A DNA stretch of 5,358 nt from JANLSE01 sp038214135 (GTDB lineage: Bacteria > Chloroflexota > Chloroflexia > Chloroflexales > Roseiflexaceae), in assembly GCA_038214135.1 (NCBI GenBank), contig JBBQSD010000236.1, forward strand, positions 1 through 5,358, given 5' to 3'. Below the pieces are notes generated by a model, which did no database searches, had not been told where the DNA came from, and saw nothing but the letters and a program-made list of their open reading frames with translations. The position numbers and the translations under genes were made by a program. Below are positions 1 to 5,220 of the stretch, in pieces. The stretch's first letter is position 1, and the number at the start of each line of letters is the position of its first letter.

Positions 1-1
1 C

Positions 2-49
2 GACATCATGCCAGTTCCCACCGCGCCGCGCATCCTCAGAATTATGTAG
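2..49 (+). CDS. possible C-terminal tail of an upstream gene (partial)
   Basis: The frame starting at base 2 is open from the window edge and reads 15 residues (DIMPVPTAPRILRIM) to a TAG at 47-49. It could be the tail of an upstream gene, for example a LivH permease, since livH commonly precedes livM. It could also be an interrupted livM N-terminus starting at ATG 8, because this frame is the same as the livM frame and only the TAG separates them. Fifteen residues carry no family signal, so the call rests on position alone. Confidence 0.22.
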   Translation, partial: DIMPVPTAPRILRIM

Positions 50-73
50 ATCGTTGGCAAGAATGCCCAACGG

Positions 74-106
74 GCTATCGGCTATCGGCTATCGGCTATC
101 GGCTAT
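74..106 (+). repeat. 7-bp tandem repeat (GCTATCG)n in front of livM
   Basis: Four perfect copies of GCTATCG (74-80, 81-87, 88-94, 95-101) are followed by a partial copy GCTAT (102-106). The unit is not a multiple of three, so gain or loss of a copy shifts the reading frame between the ATG at 63 and the livM body. With the four copies present, ATG 63 runs into a TAG at 111-113. With two or five copies it would continue into livM. Confidence 0.93.
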
Positions 107-127
107 GCGATAGGTGCCATACTCTTA

Positions 128-1045
128 TTGGCATACCCACTGCTCGATGGGTGGTTGCACATCCAGCGCCAAGCAATTGTCAATAATATGCTCATCTTCG
201 CACTCCTAGCACTTGGCCTCAATATTGTGCTTGGTATGGCTGGAATGCTTGATCTTGGCTTTGCAGCGTGTTTTGCCGTAGGCGGGTATACCGCTGCAGT
301 ATTGATTGGCTCACCCATCGGCGCTAAACTCGATTTTACACTTGTCCTGCTGATTGCAACAATATCAGCCGGGCTGTTTGGCGCGCTGAATGGTCTGCTG
401 ACCCTACGATTGCGCGGGGATTATCTAGCAGTTGTCGCACTAGCCTTCGGGCAACTCGTGCCGCGAGTGATCGTCAACCTTTCCGAATGGACTGGCGGGC
501 GCGGGGGGATGGCTGCGCTGCCGCCGCCAATGCTGGCTGGCATCACATTCCAGAACCAGGGGCAGCGCTACTATCTGGTGTTGGGCTTTGTCGCGCTGAT
601 TGTGGTTGCCAGCCGCCGCATTGCCACATCGCGGATCGGGCGCGCATGGGCTGCACTCAGCACCGATGAACTCGCCGCAGCCAGTTGCGGAATCAGCCGC
701 GCACAGATCAAGCCACTGGCCTTTATTCTTGGCGCAATGGTTGCCGGCATTGCCGCAGCACTCTCAGCTACTATCTTCGGGTATGTCGATCCCGACCAAT
801 CCGATTTTCGGATCTCGGCAATGACACTCGCAATGGTGGTGATTGGCGGTGCAAGCAGCCCGATTGGCGCAGTCGTCGGCGCAATCGTGATTGCCGGGTA
901 TGATCAGATCGCACTACCGGCTCTGGGCCAATGGTGGGCACAATCAATCGGCAAGGGAGCAGCGATTCAACTCTCGGAACTGAACTATCTGGCCTTCGGG
1001 TTGGCCCTGTATCTCACAGTTCTCTGGCGTGGGCGGCGAACGTGA
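128..1045 (+). CDS. livM: branched-chain amino acid type ABC transporter permease LivM
   Basis: This is an inner-membrane permease of the LivM family. In known systems it pairs with LivH, the ATPases LivG/LivF and a periplasmic binding protein to import branched-chain amino acids or related compounds. Family blocks are clear from the TTG start: ALGLNIVLGMAGMLDLGFAA (28-47), GGYTAAVL (52-59), LRLRGDYLAVVALAFGQLV (93-111) with WTGGRGG (121-127), the cytoplasmic coupling-loop region SRIGRAWAALSTDELAAASC (168-187), and VVIGGASSPIGAVVGA (237-252). From TTG 128 the product is 305 residues and lacks most of the usual first membrane helix. The hydrophobic codons just upstream (bases 101-127, GYAIGAILL) are open in frame but have no start codon before a TAG at 47-49. 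A weak AGGTG (112-116) lies 11 bp before TTG; ATG 188 is a shorter alternative. ATG 63 would give a fuller N-terminus only with a different heptamer count. The C-terminus stops at LWRGRRT without the common RPxGL-like tail. LivH and the ATPases are not in the window. Family assignment is firm; the start is not. Confidence 0.92.
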   Translation: MAYPLLDGWLHIQRQAIVNNMLIFALLALGLNIVLGMAGMLDLGFAACFAVGGYTAAVLIGSPIGAKLDFTLVLLIATISAGLFGALNGLLTLRLRGDYLAVVALAFGQLVPRVIVNLSEWTGGRGGMAALPPPMLAGITFQNQGQRYYLVLGFVALIVVASRRIATSRIGRAWAALSTDELAAASCGISRAQIKPLAFILGAMVAGIAAALSATIFGYVDPDQSDFRISAMTLAMVVIGGASSPIGAVVGAIVIAGYDQIALPALGQWWAQSIGKGAAIQLSELNYLAFGLALYLTVLWRGRRT

Positions 1046-1168
1046 CAAGGTGAGGGGGTGACACGGTGAACTTGCCGTTGCGGAGCGGTACAACCTCGAT
1101 CAAGCATCTGTCACCCTGTCACCTCGCCACCCGGTCAGGATTCACTCCTCACCGTGTCACCTTGTCAC
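1042..1168. terminator. inverted GTGACA/TGTCAC repeats between convergent genes, possible bidirectional terminator
   Basis: A 12-bp arm GTGACAAGGTGA (1042-1053) is perfectly inverted at 1157-1168 (TCACCTTGTCAC). A second 12-bp arm GGTGACACGGTG (1057-1068) is perfectly inverted at 1150-1161. The right-hand arms overlap by five bases, so the two pairings exclude each other. A further TGTCACCCTGTCACC lies at 1110-1124. The region lies where livM (+) and the acyl-CoA dehydrogenase gene (-) converge, so transcripts from either side would fold here. Loops are long (roughly 80-100 nt) and no U-tract is present, so a classical intrinsic terminator is not shown. The livM TGA (1043-1045) is inside the left arm. 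Confidence 0.4.
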
Positions 1169-1171
1169 AAT

Positions 1172-2419
1172 TCAAGCCCACTCCTCAGCATCATAGCCGG
1201 GCATTTCCTTGCGCAACGGTTTTAGCTCACGGTAGCCAAGAGCGAAATCGGCCTGCAGTAGTTCCTGCAGCTCGCGGGTTCCCTCATAGATGATCGCGCC
1301 ACGGGCATTCCGCAGGTAGCGTTCGACAGGATACTCATCGCTGTAGCCATAGGCACCATGCACCTGAATGGCATCATCGGCGACTTCAAAACTGCTGACG
1401 CTGGCATGCCATTTGGCCAGCGTTGTTTCGCGGGTATTACGCAGGCCCGCATTCTTCATCCAACCAGCCCGATACACCAGCAGGCGGCTTGTGTCGAGCT
1501 TGCGGATCATATGGCTGATCATCCGCTTGACCAATTGATGCTCGGCAATTGGCACACCAAAGGTATGGCGCTCCTTGGCATAGCGCAGGCTTGCCTCCAA
1601 ACCCGCCTGAATCAGCCCTGTTGCACCAGCAGCAACCGTATAGCGTCCGCTATCGATAGCGCTCATAGCAATCTTGAAGCCCTCGCCTTCTTCGCCAAGA
1701 CGATTGGCAACTGGAACGCGCACATCCTTCAACACAATCGCGCCGGTATTGCCAGCTCGCACACCCAGCTTGCCATGCAATGGGTAGCTGCTAAAACCAG
1801 GCATGCTGCGCTCAACAATAAATGCGGTAATGCCACGATTACCCTGGCTTGTGTCCGTCTTGGCAAACACCAAGAAGTGGTCGGCAATATCGGCCAGGCT
1901 GATCCAAATTTTCTCACCATTCAACACATACTCATCGCCATCGCGCCGTGCAGTGGCACGCATCGCACCCGCATCAGTACCGCTGTCGGGCTCAGTCAGG
2001 CCATAGCCAGCAAACTTAGTTCCCTGTGCCTGTGGAACAAGGTATTTCTGCTTCTGTTCTTCTGTGCCCCATTGGAACAGCGTCAGCGAATTGAGCCCTG
2101 TATGAACGCTTAACACCACGCGCAAGAAGCTATCGACCCGCTCCAGTTCCTCGCAGACAACCGCCAACGCGAGGAAATCCATTCCAGCTCCGCCATATTT
2201 GGCAGGGATACAAACCCCTAGAAAGCCCAGTTTGCCCATCTTCTCCAATATTGGCCGGATATGCGGGCGGCTTTCAGGGCCAGTATCATGCTCGGCACCA
2301 CTGCGATCCCAGGCACGAATATGTGGCCCGACCTCTTTTTCCGCGAAATCGCGCACGGCCCTACGCAGGCTCTCGTGCTCATCGTTCAGGAACATCCCAT
2401 AGGTATCTGTAAAATCCAT
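1172..2419 (-). CDS. acyl-CoA dehydrogenase family flavoenzyme
   Basis: The 415-residue product has the full length and fold order of an FAD-dependent acyl-CoA dehydrogenase, a cytoplasmic enzyme that forms the alpha,beta double bond of an acyl-CoA and passes electrons to electron-transfer flavoprotein. An N-terminal helical domain (about 10-125) is followed by a beta domain opening with GYGLTEPDSGTDAGAM (138-153), the first family signature. The C-terminal helical domain has RHTFGVPIAEHQ (284-295), typical of FAD contacts, and QVHGAYGYS (352-360), the second signature. The likely catalytic base is Glu379 in IYEGT, the position used by medium- and short-chain enzymes; the isovaleryl-CoA dehydrogenase type of base in an earlier helix is not seen (SAIDSGR, 253-259). 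The start is supported by AAGGAG eight bases upstream. The gene converges on livM and lies 295 bp downstream of the iclR-type gene on the same strand. Substrate cannot be read from sequence; a link to amino acid or fatty acid catabolism is contextual inference. Confidence 0.95.
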   Translation of the reverse strand: MDFTDTYGMFLNDEHESLRRAVRDFAEKEVGPHIRAWDRSGAEHDTGPESRPHIRPILEKMGKLGFLGVCIPAKYGGAGMDFLALAVVCEELERVDSFLRVVLSVHTGLNSLTLFQWGTEEQKQKYLVPQAQGTKFAGYGLTEPDSGTDAGAMRATARRDGDEYVLNGEKIWISLADIADHFLVFAKTDTSQGNRGITAFIVERSMPGFSSYPLHGKLGVRAGNTGAIVLKDVRVPVANRLGEEGEGFKIAMSAIDSGRYTVAAGATGLIQAGLEASLRYAKERHTFGVPIAEHQLVKRMISHMIRKLDTSRLLVYRAGWMKNAGLRNTRETTLAKWHASVSSFEVADDAIQVHGAYGYSDEYPVERYLRNARGAIIYEGTRELQELLQADFALGYRELKPLRKEMPGYDAEEWA

Positions 2420-2427
2420 GATTAGTG

Positions 2428-2433
2428 CTCCTT
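2428..2433 (-). promoter_or_regulatory. ribosome binding site of the acyl-CoA dehydrogenase gene
   Basis: On the minus strand AAGGAG is followed by eight bases and the ATG ending at 2419. This favours that start over the in-frame Met at residue 9. No convincing -35/-10 pair was found in the spacer further upstream. Confidence 0.85.
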
Positions 2434-2564
2434 AGGTTTGTTGTAGATGCCGCTTCGCGCGGCAGGCGGTCAGGGCGGTCTCGTCCGGGGGTGCCCTTTG
2501 GGCCACAACCCACAGTCGGGGCCTTGACCTGAACCCCAAATGAAGCTTCGAGACCTGCTAACCG

Positions 2565-2580
2565 CTGTTGGTCATGCCTC
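2565..2580 (+). repeat. 16-bp dispersed repeat, copy 1
   Basis: CTGTTGGTCATGCCTC occurs here on the plus strand and again, perfectly, on the minus strand at 3744-3759. The two copies therefore form an inverted pair on either side of the iclR-type gene. Similarity fades quickly outside the 16 bases, which suggests the conserved core of a larger degenerate element. Confidence 0.75.
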
Positions 2581-2629
2581 AGCTTTGCTCGATTAAGCTT
2601 GTGGTACTTACAATGGCTCTTGGCTCAGT

Positions 2630-2706
2630 ATTCTGACTCCTGACTCCTGACTCCTGACTACTTGACTCTTGGTTCTCGATGCAGCATTCTGACTCCTGAC
2701 TCCTGA
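2630..2706 (-). repeat. composite repeat copy A: GGAGTCA heptamers
   Basis: Read on the minus strand this holds two clusters of the heptamer GGAGTCA (plus-strand TGACTCC). One has three copies and a remnant (2634-2659); the other has two copies and a remnant (2690-2706). They are joined by TGCATCGAGAACCAAGAG (2667-2684). The joining piece closely matches the sequence after the heptamers at 5195-5218, so this is a copy of the same composite element in the opposite orientation. It lies immediately downstream of the iclR-type stop codon. Confidence 0.9.
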
Positions 2707-2714
2707 ATTCTCGG

Positions 2715-3497
2715 TTAGCCCCCTAATGCCTGCGAAATCCGGGCGGCGACTGCTGCAACGGCAGGCCCAACACTCTGCTCAATCCGTTCGAGCGTTAGCG
2801 TTGCGGCAGGGCCAGAGACGCTTACTGCCGCAATTGCTCTGCCTGATGCATCACGGATTGCGGCGGCGGCACCACGCAAACCAACCGCCAACTCCTGATC
2901 GCTCATAGCATAGCCACGCACCCGCGTTGCCGCCAGATCGGCCATGAGCTGCTCACGGCTCGTCAATGTCTGCTCGGTAAGTGCGCGGGGCGGGGCAGCA
3001 GCCAACCATTCAGACAGATCGGCATCACTCAATTCGGCCAGGAGCGCCTTACCAAGCGAAGCAGTATGCGCCGGAACCCGCGATCCAACTCCCAGAACGA
3101 CTCCAACAATCGCCCGGTTACGAACTCGATCAATATAGACAATATCGCGGCCATCGCGATCCAACACCGCTAGGCTGGCAGTCTCATGGAATTCTTCAGC
3201 CAGCAACTCCAACTGCGGATGAGCAATCTGGCGCATTTCTAGGCCACTTAGCGCAGCAAAACCAAGCTGTAACACCGCCAAGCCAGGCCGATACCGGCGC
3301 GTCGTTGGGTCGTGCTCCAGAAACCCAAGGCTCTCCAGCGTTGCCACCACCCGAAAGATAGTGCTTTTATTCATTCCCAGCAATGCAACAATCTCTGCCA
3401 ATGTTAGGCTTGGCCGTGCTGCACTAAATACTGCCAGCACCTCTAAACCACGCGCAAGCGCATCAATGGTATAACGATTTCGCTCTAGTTGTTTCAT
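2715..3497 (-). CDS. IclR-family transcriptional regulator
   Basis: The 260-residue product has the usual length and two-domain layout of IclR-family DNA-binding regulators, which act as cytoplasmic repressors or activators of catabolic genes in response to small acids or esters. A winged helix-turn-helix occupies about residues 10-75, with the recognition helix near MNKSTIFRVVATLESLGFL (42-60). The effector-binding domain follows from about 85, with RVPAHTASLGKALLAEL (140-156), GYAMSDQELAVGLRGAAAAI (195-214) and AIAAVSVSGP (221-230), all recognisable IclR blocks. The start is constrained because the codon before ATG is an in-frame TGA. No good Shine-Dalgarno sequence lies in the roughly 30-nt leader, so translation may be weak. 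The promoter and two direct repeats just upstream suggest autoregulation. The nearest downstream gene on the same strand is the acyl-CoA dehydrogenase, a plausible but unproven target. The ligand cannot be named. Confidence 0.95.
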   Translation of the reverse strand: MKQLERNRYTIDALARGLEVLAVFSAARPSLTLAEIVALLGMNKSTIFRVVATLESLGFLEHDPTTRRYRPGLAVLQLGFAALSGLEMRQIAHPQLELLAEEFHETASLAVLDRDGRDIVYIDRVRNRAIVGVVLGVGSRVPAHTASLGKALLAELSDADLSEWLAAAPPRALTEQTLTSREQLMADLAATRVRGYAMSDQELAVGLRGAAAAIRDASGRAIAAVSVSGPAATLTLERIEQSVGPAVAAVAARISQALGG

Positions 3498-3527
3498 TCA
3501 GTAAAACTATGTTCTATTCAGTAAGAC
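3496..3527 (-). promoter_or_regulatory. candidate operator: two 12-bp direct repeats at the iclR-type start
   Basis: ATTCAGTAAAAC (3496-3507) and ATTCAGTAAGAC (3516-3527) match at 11 of 12 bases and are offset by 20 bp, about two helical turns. They span from the predicted transcription start near 3527 to the start codon itself. A regulator bound there would block its own promoter, and IclR proteins often bind as dimers or tetramers to paired sites. The repeats are visible; binding is inferred. Confidence 0.5.
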
Positions 3528-3533
3528 AAAGGA

Positions 3534-3562
3534 ATTGTAATACTGTTGGGAATCGTTGTCAA
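3534..3562 (-). promoter_or_regulatory. sigma-70 type promoter of the iclR-type gene
   Basis: On the minus strand a consensus -35 TTGACA (3562-3557) is followed by a 17-bp spacer and the -10 TACAAT (3539-3534), which matches the consensus at five of six bases. Transcription would begin about seven bases further on, near 3527, giving a leader of about 30 nt before the ATG at 3497. Confidence 0.8.
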
Positions 3563-3593
3563 GTAGGGAGCTTCTTTTTTGCGGGCGGGCAAA

Positions 3594-3688
3594 GGAGTCA
3601 GAAGTCAGGAGTCAGGAGTCAGAATACCACGAACCCGTGTAGGGTGCAGGCCCATGGGTCTGCCCACCACGAACCAAGAACCAGGAAC
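3594..3688 (+). repeat. composite repeat copy B: GGAGTCA heptamers plus hairpin unit
   Basis: Four heptamers (3594-3621; the second is the variant GAAGTCA) are followed by GAACCCGTGTAGGGTGCAGG and a hairpin whose arms GCAGGC (3646-3651) and GTCTGC (3658-3663) pair with one G-U around CCATGG. GAACCAAGAACC then follows. The heptamer block and the next five bases are identical over 33 nt to 3' copy C (5167-5199), including the variant second heptamer, so the two were copied as a unit rather than arising separately. Confidence 0.9.
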
Positions 3689-3743
3689 AAAGGAACCTCG
3701 TGTTCGCCCAAATGAATATCACCAACAACCATAGATCGCAGCC

Positions 3744-3768
3744 GAGGCATGACCAACAGGCGTTGGTG
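3744..3768 (-). repeat. 16-bp dispersed repeat, copy 2, with adjoining hairpin
   Basis: Bases 3744-3759 are the exact reverse complement of 2565-2580. Overlapping them, ACCAAC (3752-3757) and GTTGGT (3762-3767) form a 6-bp stem with a 4-nt loop. The other copy has lost most of this stem, which suggests a palindromic REP-like element of which copy 2 is the better preserved. Confidence 0.7.
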
Positions 3769-3820
3769 AGCCCCCGGCATTCTTTACGGGTCAGGGTGTA
3801 GCACCTAGCCGAAGAAGGAT

Positions 3821-3849
3821 CCAGGGAACCAGTCGGAACGATTCCCTGG
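3821..3849. repeat. 8-bp inverted repeat at the edge of the 49-bp tandem array
   Basis: CCAGGGAA (3821-3828) is perfectly inverted as TTCCCTGG (3842-3849) with a 13-nt loop. The right arm is the opening of the first 49-bp unit. It may be a remnant inverted unit or a structured element in the RNA downstream of the 4008-5072 gene. Confidence 0.6.
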
Positions 3850-3966
3850 TGCTGCCGCGCATAGCGGCTTAGGAATGAACAAATGAACGGTTCCCTGGTG
3901 CCGCCACGCATAGCGGCTTAGGAATGAACAAATGAACGGTTCCCTGGTGCCGCCGCGCACAGCGGC
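3840..3966. repeat. 49-bp tandem repeat, about 2.6 copies
   Basis: Copy 1 is 3840-3888, copy 2 is 3889-3937 and a partial copy 3 is 3938-3966. Copies 1 and 2 differ at three positions. Each copy has TTCCCTGGTG near its start and a small GCCGC/GCGGC-type hairpin around GCATA or GCACA; the first two copies end in GGAATGAACAAATGAAC. The array lies just downstream of the 4008-5072 stop codon. No coding role is evident. Confidence 0.92.
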
Positions 3967-3977
3967 CAAAGCTGGCC
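3952..3977 (-). terminator. weak candidate terminator hairpins downstream of the 4008-5072 gene
   Basis: GCCGC/GCGGC (3952-3956 and 3962-3966) and GGCCA/TGGCC (3964-3968 and 3973-3977, loop AAGC) are short GC-rich stems about 30-55 bp past the stop codon. They overlap, so only one forms at a time. There is no U-run on the minus strand, so termination is only suggested. Confidence 0.25.
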
Positions 3978-4007
3978 TGCCGCACACAGCAGCACATTAT
4001 CGAACGA

Positions 4008-5072
4008 TTATCTCGTCACCACATAGAAACAAGAAGAATACTCCTCGCTGCCCGTCAGATCCCATGTGCCGCTGAAGGGTGTCACATTCCCACCACTGCT
4101 TGTCTTGACCACCACCTTATACGTTCCTGGTGCCATGACATAGCGGCCAACCGGGCCTTTCTCAGGGCAGGAAGTTGGCTCTTCGGTAAACTTATCGCAT
4201 TCCGTACATGCATCAAGTTCTTCAACCCGCGTTTCAGGGCCACTAAAGACGATACTCAGCTTTTCGGGGGTATCGTTCTGGATCACAACTGTCATTTGGG
4301 TATTGGAGCCACTTGCGCCACCAGTAGCCTGAGGCGCAGGCAATTCACCAGCACCAGATAATTCGGCATCGGCGATGGTTGCGCGCACATACGAATCCTG
4401 CACTTCCTGGGCAAGTGAGTGATCTGGGTACTCATCACGGAAGCGTGCATAGAAGGTCGCCGCGTCACTAAAGTTTTTGGCTTCTTCAAAGGCTTGGCCA
4501 CATGCATTCAGCAGCGGTGGCAGCGTTGTATCTGGGGTTGTGATGAATTTCAAGCCCTCAATATCAGGCAGCGATTGGCAAAAATCGACGCTTGCCAGTG
4601 CTTCAGGCGTGCTTTTGCTCGCCAGCTCCTGGCCCTTACTCAGTGCCAAATCCATCAGTGGGCTCTTATCGTATTTCGTGACAAACTGGCTATAGCCAAG
4701 CACTGCATCGCCTGCCTTACCCTGCTGCGAGAGTGTATCAGTATCGAGCATCACCTGGCATTCCTGAAGTTCGGCCTCCGCCTTGCGAGCAACATCACGA
4801 TCCTTGGTACCTGGATCGCCATCGGCAACCTTGCGAAGCGTAACGAACGCACTGGCACAATCGGCGTTGAGATACGCGGCATGGGCAGTCGCATAGTTCT
4901 GGTCCTGTTGCCAGTTCTGGAATGTCGCCAAACCGCCAATTGCCACACAACCAAGCACAATCAGGCCAAGGCAGCCAATACCGATTCGAACAAACTGATT
5001 CGGCTTCTTTGGTGCTACTGGTGGAACTGCTGAAGGCGGCACCGATGGGGGTATTTGCGAATCCGTCGTCAT
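4008..5072 (-). CDS. membrane-anchored TPR-like protein with unrecognised cysteine-containing C-terminal domain
   Basis: I do not recognise a named family. The 354-residue product begins with a proline-rich, probably cytoplasmic tail (1-25), followed by one membrane helix (about 28-50, VRIGIGCLGLIVLGCVAIGG) preceded by a KK pair, so most of the chain should lie outside the membrane. Residues 58-235 are helical with TPR-like repeats, for example YATAHAAYLNADCASAFVTL (60-79) and FEEAKNFSDAATFYARFRDE (195-214). A Gly/Ala/Pro/Ser linker (238-258) leads to a compact, probably beta-rich domain (259-354) with Cys289, Cys292, Cys302 and Cys348, an APGTYKVVV strand (314-322) and the ending CFYVVTR. 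Four cysteines also fall in the helical part (72, 105, 165, 191), so disulfides are possible. The start has AAGGAG at eight bases. The gene stands alone between repeat blocks. It may be a cell-surface scaffold or binding protein; that is inference. Confidence 0.88.
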   Translation of the reverse strand: MTTDSQIPPSVPPSAVPPVAPKKPNQFVRIGIGCLGLIVLGCVAIGGLATFQNWQQDQNYATAHAAYLNADCASAFVTLRKVADGDPGTKDRDVARKAEAELQECQVMLDTDTLSQQGKAGDAVLGYSQFVTKYDKSPLMDLALSKGQELASKSTPEALASVDFCQSLPDIEGLKFITTPDTTLPPLLNACGQAFEEAKNFSDAATFYARFRDEYPDHSLAQEVQDSYVRATIADAELSGAGELPAPQATGGASGSNTQMTVVIQNDTPEKLSIVFSGPETRVEELDACTECDKFTEEPTSCPEKGPVGRYVMAPGTYKVVVKTSSGGNVTPFSGTWDLTGSEEYSSCFYVVTR

Positions 5073-5080
5073 CCTGCGTA

Positions 5081-5086
5081 CTCCTT
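5081..5086 (-). promoter_or_regulatory. ribosome binding site of the 4008-5072 gene
   Basis: AAGGAG on the minus strand lies eight bases before the ATG ending at 5072 and fixes that start. The 80 bp upstream have no -35/-10 pair that would leave this site inside the transcript. Confidence 0.85.
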
Positions 5087-5166
5087 TTATTATTGAAAGC
5101 TCGCCAGGTGTTCACAACATGAACGTATGATGATGAAGAAAAGTTACAGGATTGCAATAGAGATCA

Positions 5167-5220
5167 GGAGTCAGAAGTCAGGAGTCAGGAGTCAGAATAT
5201 TGCATCAAGAACCAAGAACC
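5167..5220 (+). repeat. composite repeat copy C: GGAGTCA heptamers and linker
   Basis: Four heptamers (5167-5194, second one GAAGTCA) are followed by GAATATTGCATCAAGAACCA and AGAACC. The heptamer block matches 3594-3621 exactly, and the linker resembles the minus-strand linker of copy A (2667-2684). It leads straight into the 47-bp tandem units. The block lies about 95 bp upstream of the 4008-5072 start codon. Confidence 0.92.

Larger units (their letters stand above)
2420..2714. other. spacer between acyl-CoA dehydrogenase and iclR-type genes
   Basis: This 295-bp stretch has no plausible gene. It holds the dehydrogenase ribosome binding site, a small hairpin GCCGC/GCGGC (2449-2453 and 2459-2463, 5-nt loop), a GC-rich section with GCCC-TTT-GGGC, a 16-bp sequence repeated beyond iclR (2565-2580), and GGAGTCA-type heptamers (2630-2706). 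It must contain the 3' end of the iclR transcript and probably the dehydrogenase promoter, but neither a U-tract terminator nor a clear promoter is visible. Confidence 0.6.
3563..4007. other. gene-free, repeat-filled stretch upstream of iclR
   Basis: About 445 bp with no credible gene. In order it contains a composite heptamer/hairpin repeat (3594-3688), the second 16-bp dispersed repeat with an adjoining hairpin (3744-3768), an inverted repeat (3821-3849), and 2.6 copies of a 49-bp unit (3840-3966). Open frames of 60-99 residues on the minus strand here are made of translated repeat units (for example a recurring FICSFLSRYA) and are not supported as genes. Confidence 0.7.

Noticed and set aside
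1358..2113. A 251-residue plus-strand open frame opposite the acyl-CoA dehydrogenase gene.
   Set aside because: It is antisense to a gene with both family signatures and a catalytic Glu, and its own translation shows no domain.
2449..2463. GCCGC/GCGGC hairpin considered as a riboswitch or terminator in the acyl-CoA dehydrogenase leader.
   Set aside because: Only a 5-bp stem, with no conserved riboswitch core and no U-tract.
3612..3987. Minus-strand open frames of 60 and 99 residues with repeated peptide segments.
   Set aside because: They are translations of the 49-bp tandem units and the composite repeat, have no ribosome binding site and no recognisable domain.
4419..5033. A 204-residue plus-strand open frame opposite the membrane-anchored protein gene.
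   Set aside because: The minus-strand frame has a ribosome binding site, a membrane helix and sensible composition; the plus-strand one looks like random antisense.
5091..5119. Possible minus-strand promoter TTGTGA-17 bp-AATAAT before the 4008-5072 gene.
   Set aside because: The predicted transcription start would fall within the AAGGAG ribosome binding site, so it would give an unusable leader.
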